Positions 8,189-15,657 of a DNA stretch of 53,923 nt are shown piece by piece (position 1 is the stretch's first letter; the number at the start of each line of letters is the position of its first letter). The notes under the pieces are model-generated. The model did no database searches, was not told where the DNA came from, and was given only the letters and a program-made list of their open reading frames with translations. Position numbers and translations under genes: made by a program. The stretch is taken from positions 1-53,923 of IMG/VR virus record IMGVR_UViG_3300009108_000013, one strand, 5' to 3'. This DNA comes from a virus.

Positions 8189-8692
8189 ATGCAAACCAAG
8201 CAGGAACTTGAAGAATGGTATGAGCAGGATGACCCGTGGGAGTACACGGTCACTCCAGATGACATCTACCGCAAGCGTTTCTACCTGACAGTCCTAGAAG
8301 GCTTAGGCGAACATTACGACAGGGCATTGGATGTCGGCGCTGGTGAGGGATTCATAACGGGGGATCTTCCGGCAGAGCAGATCCACGCCATTGAGATGAG
8401 TGATAATGCTGCGAGCAGGTTGCCTAAGAATGTCGAACGCGTGTTCGCCCCACAGGGAGAGTACGATCTAGTTCTAGTGACTGGTCTGCTTTATAGGCAG
8501 TACGACCATGAACAGATAGCGAGGCTGGTGTCGGAGGTAGCCAGTAAGCATGTCTGTGTTGGTGGGATTCAAGACTGGTTGTTGCCTTATCCGTTTGGAA
8601 GGTTGATAGAAACGTTTCGATTTCCTTACAGGGAATACACTTCAGTGTTCAATGTTTACAAGTATGAACGGTATTCCCCATGGAGCGGTTGA
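8189..8692 (+). CDS. SAM-dependent methyltransferase (NodS/class I type)
   Basis: 167 residues. Motif I is visible as ALDVGAGEGFITGDL, followed by an acidic residue after strand 2 (IHAIEMS) and YDLVLVTGLLYR in the motif IV region. This is the order of class I (Rossmann) methyltransferases and the style of NodS-type enzymes. Substrate unknown; the following deacetylase and glycosyltransferase suggest a glycan substrate. Its 3' end overlaps the next gene by 13 bases. Confidence 0.7.
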   Translation: MQTKQELEEWYEQDDPWEYTVTPDDIYRKRFYLTVLEGLGEHYDRALDVGAGEGFITGDLPAEQIHAIEMSDNAASRLPKNVERVFAPQGEYDLVLVTGLLYRQYDHEQIARLVSEVASKHVCVGGIQDWLLPYPFGRLIETFRFPYREYTSVFNVYKYERYSPWSG

Positions 8693-9186
8693 GGCTAGCG
8701 CACAACATTGGAAACGAAGATCATCCCAATTATCATACCCGTGAGGAAATACTTGCCTGTGATGATCCGATTGGATTTGATGGGGTATATCGAAACGTTT
8801 ACGAGAATCAAGATGTGTTGGAGGGCAAGTCTGGCATTATGTTCGTGATGGGAAACTTCTTAGGTGGGACTAATGAGTTTGACTTATCAAATGTTCCCAA
8901 ACTAGAACGTTATTGTACTATGCAAGAAGTAAAAGAATTATGCAATAATTATGCATTTGAAATAGGGTGGCATACATGGTCGCATAGGAACCTTTGTTTA
9001 CTATCAGAAAAAGAGATACTGCAAGAAATAACTCCACCATTTAGAACTAAATACTTACGTTATCCCTATGGAGAATATTGCGATAAAGTTATAGAGTGCG
9101 TGAAGCAGGTGGGTTTTCAAAAGGCTTATTCTGTTACACAAGGTGTACACGATAACCAATACAAGATTTACAGTGATTATGTTTAA
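8680..9186 (+). CDS. Polysaccharide deacetylase (NodB-like)
   Basis: 168 residues. GFDGVYRNVYEN corresponds to motif 1 (usually TFDDGYRDNY), with the second Asp replaced; GWHTWSH supplies the H-x3-H metal pair; RYPYGEY is the R-x-P-Y-G motif. A Zn-dependent removal of acyl groups from polysaccharide is expected, though loss of the FDDG Asp may weaken it. Clearly more AT-rich from about 8880 on than its neighbours, a sign of separate origin. Confidence 0.65.
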   Translation: MERLRLAHNIGNEDHPNYHTREEILACDDPIGFDGVYRNVYENQDVLEGKSGIMFVMGNFLGGTNEFDLSNVPKLERYCTMQEVKELCNNYAFEIGWHTWSHRNLCLLSEKEILQEITPPFRTKYLRYPYGEYCDKVIECVKQVGFQKAYSVTQGVHDNQYKIYSDYV

Positions 9187-9895
9187 AGAATACGAAGAAG
9201 AAGGAGTGGCGGTTATACCCTCCGTCTTTACCGCGGAAGAGTGCGACAGGATAAAAAAAGAAGCATACGGGGTTACGGACGATCAAATCAAGTCGGCAGG
9301 ATATAAGCATGTTCCAAGTGAGCAAGCCTACAATAAAAAGTCTTTGATATTCTTTCCCGCATTAGCCAATAGTTATTTGAATAACATACGCGTTGATGAG
9401 CGTATGCGGGCGGTTGTGCATATGTTTTTAGGTGATGAAGTTCGGCAGATCAATAACCAGATTTACTTCCGAGAACAAGCAGACTTGGATACTTTTGCAT
9501 GGCATAGGGACACTATATTCAGGGAAAGCCATGTGTTTACTTCAGATCTTGCAACGGATTATCTTCAGACAATCATTGCCGTAGACGACATCACCGAAGA
9601 CAACGGTTCTGTTGAATTCATCCAAGGCTCTCATAAATGGCCGACTTTTGAAGATCCTAAGAATCTAAGAGTTTTTGAGAGAGGGGAATACAGGGGAAAG
9701 AAATACACGGCGAAGAAGGGAGACATGATGATCTGGTCAGTAATGATTGTTCATGGAAGCGAAGAGAACAAATCGACCGGTTCTAGGATGACCTACATGA
9801 ACGGTTTCTGTCGAAGCAGATCAGCGAGCGCCTATCCCGACTATCTTGTCGATGGCAAAATCGTTGAGAATATCAATCCCCAAAAGATTCCTTAA
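9179..9895 (+). CDS. PhyH-family Fe(II)/2-oxoglutarate dioxygenase
   Basis: 238 residues from ATG 9179; this start gives the family's usual opening FKEYEEEGVAVIPSVFTAEECDRI, whereas a GTG 36 bases upstream adds unrelated residues. HRD in AWHRDTIF supplies the H-x-D pair and MIVHGSEENKSTGSRM the distal His and the 2-oxoglutarate-binding Arg. Such enzymes hydroxylate small molecules or sugar derivatives. It ends convergent with, and 4 bases into, the glycosyltransferase gene on the other strand. Confidence 0.8.
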   Translation: MFKEYEEEGVAVIPSVFTAEECDRIKKEAYGVTDDQIKSAGYKHVPSEQAYNKKSLIFFPALANSYLNNIRVDERMRAVVHMFLGDEVRQINNQIYFREQADLDTFAWHRDTIFRESHVFTSDLATDYLQTIIAVDDITEDNGSVEFIQGSHKWPTFEDPKNLRVFERGEYRGKKYTAKKGDMMIWSVMIVHGSEENKSTGSRMTYMNGFCRSRSASAYPDYLVDGKIVENINPQKIP

Positions 9896-10500
9896 CGACA
9901 GTCAATGAAGTTCTCTCTGTGCCTTCTGTAGTAGAGGAGAGGTTCCGAGAGGTGAACGCGTCTCGCTCCCATTTCCAGCATCCGATCCCACAGCACCCAG
10001 TCTTCTTCTGAATTTGTTCCACCTTCTCGTCGGGCATACCCTGCTGCTTGCCCAAAGGATGTGCGGTACAACATAGAACCGTGATGCCCATCCCTGTGCC
10101 ACCAGACATCTCCGTTGTACATTGCGTTTGGCAGACGAGCATTGGGGTGGTTCATCTTGAACTCTCCGGTCACCATGATTTCATAAGTAACAATGTCGGC
10201 GTCTTGTCCTAACAGTTTCTCTATGGCATCAGAACGGAACCAGTTGTCTGCGCCGATAAACATTGTGTATTCGGTTTCCACCCTCATGAGCATGTCTTGA
10301 AAGTTGTCTACCGTGCCAAGATTTTCCTCCCGCAAGACGTATTCGATCTCAGGATAAATATCTGGTAGGTGTGTGCAGTCGCCAACGCCGTCATCCACAA
10401 ACAGAATCTTGTCGGGCTGCTTGGTTTGCGATAAGAGACTTTCAATACAGTGTGCGGCTAGGTGTCCGTACTGATAAGAAGCAATGATTACGGTTAACAT
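9892..10500 (-). CDS. Glycosyltransferase family 2
   Basis: 202 residues with opening MLTVIIASYQYGHLAAHCIE, then ILFVDDGVGD (nucleotide-sugar binding) and FIGADNWFR (DxD-like region), and EEDWVLWDRM near the catalytic base position: the GT-A fold order. Transfers a sugar to a glycan or protein acceptor. Together with the methyltransferase, deacetylase and dioxygenase it forms a glycan-modification group, although it is read from the opposite strand. Confidence 0.8.
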   Translation of the reverse strand: MLTVIIASYQYGHLAAHCIESLLSQTKQPDKILFVDDGVGDCTHLPDIYPEIEYVLREENLGTVDNFQDMLMRVETEYTMFIGADNWFRSDAIEKLLGQDADIVTYEIMVTGEFKMNHPNARLPNAMYNGDVWWHRDGHHGSMLYRTSFGQAAGYARREGGTNSEEDWVLWDRMLEMGARRVHLSEPLLYYRRHRENFIDCR

Positions 10501-10600
10501 GGTGCTGAAGAATACGCCATCCGAATGATTTTTTTGTGAATGCGAATAGCAGTATGGACATGTTTGCTATGATCAGCAGCACCTTCCAAGAGGACATGAC

Positions 10601-10936
10601 ATGGAATCTCTTTTCGCGAGCGGAGCCGTAGGTGCTGTACTAGTGGCTATCGCCGCGATTTTTAGAGAGCGAAACGTGCGAAGGAAACATAAAACTGAGC
10701 GTTATCAATCCGACTTTCAGATTGGACAGCGTTTACGCGACGAGTTGCGTGACGAGATGGATCGCCGGGAACGGGAGTACCTGTCGGATCGTGCTGTTCT
10801 TGAAAGTCGGATAACTGCTTTGGAGAAAGAAGTGGCACGATGCCATGAAGAGCGGAGAGAACTACAGGAGATGGTGATTCAAGCAGTGAAGGAAGCACCG
10901 GCACCGAAGAAGTCGAAGGCCAAAAAGAAGAACTAG
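10601..10936 (+). CDS. N-terminal membrane anchor plus coiled coil
   Basis: 111 residues. Residues 5-21 are hydrophobic (ASGAVGAVLVAIAAIF), then a basic stop-transfer RERNVRRKHK, then a charged coiled coil (about 35-95) and the tail APKKSKAKKKN. Topology N-out or short anchor with cytosolic coil. Function unknown. It ends 4 bases into the convergent next gene. Confidence 0.6.
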   Translation: MESLFASGAVGAVLVAIAAIFRERNVRRKHKTERYQSDFQIGQRLRDELRDEMDRREREYLSDRAVLESRITALEKEVARCHEERRELQEMVIQAVKEAPAPKKSKAKKKN

Positions 10937-11274
10937 CGAGTGACTTCCTTACTCAAATTGAAATCGCCTTCAATGACTCGTTCCACCACGCCTGCTGCTT
11001 CTATTTCTAGATCGTAAACTCCGCCTTGAGATAAGGCGGCGGTGTTAGTTGCACTCACCGTGACCTGAATAACACCGCTGGAATTCAGGGTGATGTCTCC
11101 TCCGGCTGAGGTCAGGTCCAAGAGTTTGGTAGACGATGTGATATCCGGGCGTACCTGCATCCGGGCCGCGTGTGCGCTAAGGTCGCGAGCAACGGAAGAA
11201 CTGTCCTTGATAGTAAGTGTTTTGATGAACGTCGTTCCCTGTTCACAGGTCAGATCGTGTTGGGCTGCGGTCAT
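10933..11274 (-). CDS. Beta-rich phage structural-type protein
   Basis: 113 residues from ATG 11274; GGAGGT sits 6 bases before this ATG but directly abuts an upstream ATG at 11280, so the second is preferred. Sequence EQGTTFIKTLTIKDSS, RMQVRPD and GVYDLEIEAAGVVERVIEGDFNL resembles BppU-like N-terminal domains of baseplate proteins. A lone minus-strand gene among plus-strand genes. Confidence 0.5.
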   Translation of the reverse strand: MTAAQHDLTCEQGTTFIKTLTIKDSSSVARDLSAHAARMQVRPDITSSTKLLDLTSAGGDITLNSSGVIQVTVSATNTAALSQGGVYDLEIEAAGVVERVIEGDFNLSKEVTR

Positions 11275-11334
11275 TGACATACCTCCAGCAACAGTCTATC
11301 CTAATCAACAAGCCCCAGAGCAGAAAGAATCATA

Positions 11335-11514
11335 ATGGCAAGTTTGGATATCAATCCAGAAGAAGTTATTCAAAACTTGAGTTCACAAATCGGAACATTG
11401 ATGTCTGAAAATACTGTTCTCAAAATGGCTATTGCTAAGTTGCAAGCAGCACTAGCCGAGGTGGAGATCCTTCCGGCTACCGTAGAGCCAGAAGCCGAGA
11501 AAAAAGACAAGTAA
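11335..11514 (+). CDS. Short helical protein
   Basis: 59 residues: a helix of about residues 8-45 with heptad-like leucines (VIQNLSSQIGTLMSENTVLK) and an acidic/basic tail ending EAEKKDK. AGAAAG lies 6 bases before ATG. Its stop overlaps the next ATG (TAATG). Unknown function. Confidence 0.6.
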   Translation: MASLDINPEEVIQNLSSQIGTLMSENTVLKMAIAKLQAALAEVEILPATVEPEAEKKDK

Positions 11515-11840
11515 TGGAAACAGCGTTAGGCGCTGATGTTGTTTGGCATACCGACGGTCATATTATTTCTCTGCGTTTAAACAAGCATGAAGTAGAAGTA
11601 GAACTATCCCACTGTCCCGAAGATGGTTTCTGCAATGTTCGGGAAGCCCAATGCGTAGTTGGGTATTTCATAAACACTTTTGGTTTGGAATGCAACGTAG
11701 GTAGTGCCGAGGTTTCCTCAAAGATGGAAATCGCATGGGCGCTGATGGGCGATGATTTCCATGTGCAGGAATGTCAACTCTGGTGGATCCCGGTAGAAGA
11801 CGACGCATTCTCCAGTTGGTTATCTGCGAAACTGGATTAA
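11514..11840 (+). CDS. Conserved-style small phage protein, unknown function
   Basis: 108 residues, translationally coupled to the preceding gene. Mixed alpha/beta with four Cys in the middle (HCPEDGFCNVREAQC ... LEC) that do not form a standard zinc motif, and an aromatic C-terminal half (CQLWWIPVEDD). No membrane segment. Convergent with the next minus-strand gene, overlapping by 4 bases. Confidence 0.55.
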   Translation: METALGADVVWHTDGHIISLRLNKHEVEVELSHCPEDGFCNVREAQCVVGYFINTFGLECNVGSAEVSSKMEIAWALMGDDFHVQECQLWWIPVEDDAFSSWLSAKLD

Positions 11841-12292
11841 TCTTCTTGAGTATGAAGTAGATGTTCTGGAAGTCTATACGTCGTTGGGTCAGCCGTTACG
11901 ATTGACCTTTGATCGTCTGGCATTTTTCGTTTCGGAGCGTCTTTGACTTCTGCTATTTGTAGATGATGTTCTACTTCTGGAAGCGTGATCACCTTCTGGG
12001 ATGTGACCCGGATAGAACTAGGCAGAATCGTTGGAGATTTCGTCAAGGTTCCGGCATTGTCCAGACATGCTTTCAGATTAGACATGGGAATGATGTGCGA
12101 TTCAAACCCGGCCTGTCCAACGCGTCCTCCGGCAATGATCGCGTCGTAATGGAGTAGGAAAGTCTCTTCGATTTGGGCGTCCATCATGGTGGAAGCCATC
12201 TCCTCCAACAACATTTCTGTGGATTTGAGTGACAAATCCTCGCCGGGTGCCGATGTTGCCTCTGCTCCTGCTGATCCAAGTGATTCTGTCAT
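11837..12292 (-). CDS. Unknown phage protein
   Basis: 151 residues, no recognisable domain. The N-terminal 30 residues are low complexity, followed by a helical part (LLEEMASTMMDAQIEETFLLHYDAIIAGG) and a polar C-terminal half. No signal or membrane segment. Lies downstream of the winged-helix gene on the same strand with a 65-base gap. Confidence 0.5.
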   Translation of the reverse strand: MTESLGSAGAEATSAPGEDLSLKSTEMLLEEMASTMMDAQIEETFLLHYDAIIAGGRVGQAGFESHIIPMSNLKACLDNAGTLTKSPTILPSSIRVTSQKVITLPEVEHHLQIAEVKDAPKRKMPDDQRSIVTADPTTYRLPEHLLHTQED

Positions 12293-12357
12293 ATGATTTT
12301 CCGCTCGTTTTGCTTCGATTTAGACTCTAACATAGCAAAATCGTGTATATCAAGTAC

Positions 12358-12786
12358 CTATTCTGGTTGCTCTTTGGACATTCTTAGTACAGCAAGAGCA
12401 AATCTCCACACATCTGGGTGCTTCCACACCTCTTCGTAGGCTGGTGTGTAGGTAAACCCGTTTCCGCGCTTTTGTCGTTCTACTAGTCCATCCTCCACGC
12501 ATTTTGTTATTGCACGGTGGGCTGCATTCTCTAAAACCCCCAATCTAGTGGACACATCACGGATGCTAGATTCAGGGTTTTCTACCAGAACAACAAATGC
12601 GCGACCTGTTGCGGTGAGTAGGGACGCTCTTTCTTGGGTGTTATACGCGAGTAGCCGGATCTCATTGAGAACTCGCATAACGGTTTCTGCTGCGATTTCT
12701 ACTGTGTCGGCTCCTGCAATAGCATCAGTGATCCGCTTCTTTATGAAGTGTTCGTGATGCGGTCCATAGCCTTTGAACTCACCCAT
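12358..12786 (-). CDS. Winged-helix (MarR-like) transcriptional regulator
   Basis: 142 residues from ATG 12786, preferred because AAGGGA lies 9 bases upstream and because the longer TTG-start version would run into the divergent gene. Residues about 65-130 carry helix-turn-helix and wing: ESSIRDVSTRLGVLENAAHRAITKCVEDGLV followed by ERQKRGNGFTYTPAYEEV. DNA-binding regulator. It is divergent from the HTH gene at 12885, leaving a shared promoter region of about 100 bases. Confidence 0.6.
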   Translation of the reverse strand: MGEFKGYGPHHEHFIKKRITDAIAGADTVEIAAETVMRVLNEIRLLAYNTQERASLLTATGRAFVVLVENPESSIRDVSTRLGVLENAAHRAITKCVEDGLVERQKRGNGFTYTPAYEEVWKHPDVWRFALAVLRMSKEQPE

Positions 12787-12884
12787 TTCTATTGGTCCCT
12801 TAGTAGCCGGGTTCTGTGGATTATCATAGACGACAGCGGCTGATGTCGTGACGACCACAACGTCATCTAACAAGGGACACTGAT

Positions 12885-13166
12885 GTGGAAGAACTGAGAG
12901 CAAGGTTGCAGGAACTGGCGGTACAGGAACCGTCCACCTGTCCGGCCCAAAGGCTTCTAGAGAAATACCGAGAGGAAGACCTAGAACTGGGAATCCTTAT
13001 TTCAGATTCAATGATGAACCCGGATATTTCAGTTGCGGAAGTTCACCGTGAATTGACTAGCAACGGAATCAAGATATCTAGAGAAACCATTTCCAAATAT
13101 CGCAGCCAGATTTGCAGATGCGATCCGCACTGTTCTGAGCGTTTAGGGAGTCCAGCCAATGGCTAA
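12885..13166 (+). CDS. Small HTH-type protein
   Basis: 93 residues with GTG start, AAGGGA 9 bases upstream. The C-terminal half VAEVHRELTSNGIKISRETISKYRSQ reads as a helix-turn-helix of the kind seen in small terminase or repressor proteins, followed by CRCDPHC. Overlaps the phosphoesterase start by 8 bases, so in one operon with it. Function uncertain. Confidence 0.55.
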   Translation: MEELRARLQELAVQEPSTCPAQRLLEKYREEDLELGILISDSMMNPDISVAEVHRELTSNGIKISRETISKYRSQICRCDPHCSERLGSPANG

Positions 13167-14310
13167 GAAGGATCTAAAAGCAAACTTGCAGAAGATGCAA
13201 AAGCCGAGCAGAGCATCCTTGGGGAAACTGGCAGAGATGTTGGATCGGCAGGACATCGACATCGAACAAATTGGTGACATCAAAAAGGTATCGGTGTACC
13301 AATCGTTGACAAAGGATGCGGAAGGGGATCCGCACATCCACGATTTGGTTGGCATTCAGATCTCTCCATCTTGGGAGACTGGTCCTGACTGGCCGGTGAT
13401 AGTGCCGGGTCCGAAAGTTGCAGTACCAAAGAACACCACCAAGAAGAAGAAGACGGCGTTCAAAAAGTGTGTGGTTTTTCCTGACATGCAGATTGGTTAC
13501 TTCCGAAACAGGGACGGGGAACTGGAACCAACCCACGACGAGGGAGCCATCGACATTGCTTTGTCGATTTGTAAGGATGTGAATCCTGACAGGGTTGCGT
13601 TGGTCGGTGACAATTTAGATCTACCAGAGTTGGGTAAGTATCGACTGTCTCCGGCGTTTCAACAGACGACGCAGGCGTCGATTGATCGGGCGACGGAAAT
13701 TTGTGCTGCGGTGAGAGAAGTAGCACCGAAGGCTGAAATCCAATGGCTTGCTGGAAATCATGAAGAACGTTTAACAAACTTTATGTTAGATAATGCTATG
13801 GCAGCGTTTGGTATACGTCAAGGTAAAAGCCCTGAGAGTTGGCCGGTGTTGAGTATTCCTAACTTGTGTCGTTTAGATGATTACAATATCGAATATCTTT
13901 CTGGTTATCCAGCATCCACTATTTGGATCAATGAACATATTAAGGTAATACATGGAGATCTTGTTCGCAGTGGAGGTTCTACTGCTCATGCATATTTAAA
14001 GCGAGAGAAGATTTCTGTAATATACGGACACATTCATAGGCGTGAATGGGCTGAGATGACTAGAAATGATTTTGACGGACCAAAGACTGTTACGGCGATG
14101 TCGCCGGGGTGCTTGGCCCGTATCGACGGAGCGGTCCCTTCCACGAAGGGCGGTACGGATTTGGATGGACGACCGTTGACAAGATATGAGGATTGGCAAC
14201 AGGGTCTTGCAGTTGTGGATTACGAAGAGGGCGACGGCAAATTCAACCTAGAAATGATAACCATTCGTGATGGTTGGGCTTTGTATCGGGATAAGGAATA
14301 CAAGGTGTAG
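13159..14310 (+). CDS. Calcineurin-like metallophosphoesterase
   Basis: 383 residues. After a 95-residue N-terminal region that starts with a basic helix, the metallophosphoesterase motifs follow in order: FPDMQIGYF (D-x-Q in place of D-x-H), GDNLDL, GNHEER, HGDL and GHIHR. Hydrolyses phosphodiester or phosphomonoester bonds with two metals; actinophages carry similar proteins of unknown target. Abuts the WhiB gene, with the start next to the stop. Bases about 13770-14060 are noticeably AT-rich. Confidence 0.85.
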   Translation: MAKKDLKANLQKMQKPSRASLGKLAEMLDRQDIDIEQIGDIKKVSVYQSLTKDAEGDPHIHDLVGIQISPSWETGPDWPVIVPGPKVAVPKNTTKKKKTAFKKCVVFPDMQIGYFRNRDGELEPTHDEGAIDIALSICKDVNPDRVALVGDNLDLPELGKYRLSPAFQQTTQASIDRATEICAAVREVAPKAEIQWLAGNHEERLTNFMLDNAMAAFGIRQGKSPESWPVLSIPNLCRLDDYNIEYLSGYPASTIWINEHIKVIHGDLVRSGGSTAHAYLKREKISVIYGHIHRREWAEMTRNDFDGPKTVTAMSPGCLARIDGAVPSTKGGTDLDGRPLTRYEDWQQGLAVVDYEEGDGKFNLEMITIRDGWALYRDKEYKV

Positions 14311-14691
14311 ATGAATGATGACAACTTAGGTGGACTTGAGGAGACTCACTGGACGGATAAAGCGAATTGTAAAGGCCGAGGGGTAGCGATGTTTCCCAAA
14401 CGGCATAAAGACATTACTTATATTTCAGAAGCGCGGCGCATTTGCAGGGCGTGCGATGTAAAGCCGGAGTGTTTGCTATACGCCTTGAGTTTTCCGGCAG
14501 CAGACATGCATGGTGTGTGGGCTGGTTTAACTCCGAGGCAGTTGGCTAAAGAGCAAAAGACTAGAGGGGTTAAGCCTACTAAACCCACTATTGCAGAGTT
14601 CATGGCAGACATGCTGCGATACTATAAGGAGGATCCACAGTTTAAGGATGATCTTCCTCCACCTCTAGGGGACTATAATTACGATGACTAG
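14311..14691 (+). CDS. whiB: WhiB-family iron-sulfur transcription factor
   Basis: 126 residues. Cys20, Cys45, Cys48 and Cys54 give the WhiB pattern C...C-x2-C-x5-C for a 4Fe-4S cluster, followed by GVWAGLTPRQ (family GVWGG turn) and a basic tail with KTRGVKPTKP. WhiB proteins act with sigma-A in actinobacteria; phage versions can block host WhiB function. Its 3' end overlaps the next gene by 8 bases, so it is in an operon with the phosphoesterase and the HTH protein. Confidence 0.92.
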   Translation: MNDDNLGGLEETHWTDKANCKGRGVAMFPKRHKDITYISEARRICRACDVKPECLLYALSFPAADMHGVWAGLTPRQLAKEQKTRGVKPTKPTIAEFMADMLRYYKEDPQFKDDLPPPLGDYNYDD

Positions 14692-15298
14692 CAATAATTT
14701 GACTAAAGAGTTTATTGCCGAGCGGGATTTGAAAATGTTTCGGATGCGGCAAGCAGGTTCTTCTCACTCAGAAATTGCTAAACGCTACGAGATTTCCGTG
14801 TCTGCCGTGTCCAAGGGCGTCGGTCGCGTCTTAGAAAGATTAAACCGTGAAGCAGCATATGCATATCCAGAAGTGTTGCGTTTGGAATTGGAACGCTTAG
14901 ACAATTTGCAATCTTCGGTTTGGCCGTTGACGCAGTTCAGGCGCGAAACGCATGGCGATGAAGAGATCGTTGTGGAACCAGACATGAAAGCGATTCAAAC
15001 GGTGCTTGGCATTATGGATCGACGTTCAAAACTTTTGGGTATGGAAGTGCAAAAGGTGGACTTGAATGTTACTGGGGCTACCGATGTGCGTCATTCTTTG
15101 GCTGGGGAAGATTTGGCTACGGTCGGCTTGATTGATTACCGCACCGAATCTATGCAACTTTTGGAATTGATGCGTAAGTCTGGGATTCTGGAAAAGGATG
15201 TTGTGGAGAGGGTATTGGCAGAGGTCGAAGATGAAGAAGAAGTAATTGATGCTGAACTATTACCGGACAAAGACAGTGGAGACAATGATGATGAATGA
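14684..15298 (+). CDS. HTH protein, candidate terminase small subunit
   Basis: 204 residues. Residues 14-50 form a helix-turn-helix (MRQAGSSHSEIAKRYEISVS, then AVSKGVGRVLERL), followed by a long helical region with RRSKLLGME and an acidic disordered tail (EDEEEVIDAELLPDKDSGDN). This arrangement is typical of actinophage small terminase or sigma-like proteins. No large subunit follows in the window, so packaging is a guess from fold only. Confidence 0.5.
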   Translation: MTSNNLTKEFIAERDLKMFRMRQAGSSHSEIAKRYEISVSAVSKGVGRVLERLNREAAYAYPEVLRLELERLDNLQSSVWPLTQFRRETHGDEEIVVEPDMKAIQTVLGIMDRRSKLLGMEVQKVDLNVTGATDVRHSLAGEDLATVGLIDYRTESMQLLELMRKSGILEKDVVERVLAEVEDEEEVIDAELLPDKDSGDNDDE

Positions 15299-15524
15299 AG
15301 AAGAAACTAAGACAGCACAAATTCTTGTTCGGATTTCAGAAGAAGAACGAGATGAATGGAAAAAGGCTGCTGAAAAAATGAATGTCAGCATGTCTGATCT
15401 CATTCGATCTACCGTCGCGCCTGTTGTCAAAGAAGCATTGCATTGCACACATCCGGATGAATTCCGTACTTCATATCCGTGGTCGGAGTTTTGTAATAAG
15501 TGTGGGGAGCGTTTACGGGGATGA
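15285..15524 (+). CDS. Ribbon-helix-helix protein with C-terminal zinc pair
   Basis: 79 residues from the ATG cluster at 15285, with TGGAG 4 bases upstream. TAQILVRISEEERDEWKKAA and MNVSMSDLIRSTV match the strand-helix-helix of Arc/CopG regulators, then C-x12-15-C-x2-C (LHCTH ... FCNKCGERLRG) suggests a metal site. Likely DNA-binding. Overlaps the gene before it by 14 bases and the next by 4. Confidence 0.65.
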   Translation: MMMNEEETKTAQILVRISEEERDEWKKAAEKMNVSMSDLIRSTVAPVVKEALHCTHPDEFRTSYPWSEFCNKCGERLRG

Positions 15525-15655
15525 TCTGTCCGTTTCTCAGTGGGGTAGCGGTCTGCTACGCGCTCATCTGGGCAGGCAGAAAGACGCGTCTGTGGGCAAC
15601 GACTGAACCCACGCGTCGGAAGAAGATCAACTTATTTCCAAGAGTGTTGCCGTAG
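15521..15655 (+). CDS. Single-pass membrane peptide
   Basis: 44 residues starting in an ATGA overlap. One N-terminal hydrophobic helix (CPFLSGVAVCYALIWAG) followed by a basic tail (RKTRLWATTEPTRRKK). Predicted membrane anchor with cytosolic tail. Function unknown; immediately precedes the 670-residue gene. Confidence 0.5.
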   Translation: MICPFLSGVAVCYALIWAGRKTRLWATTEPTRRKKINLFPRVLP

Positions 15656-15657
15656 CC

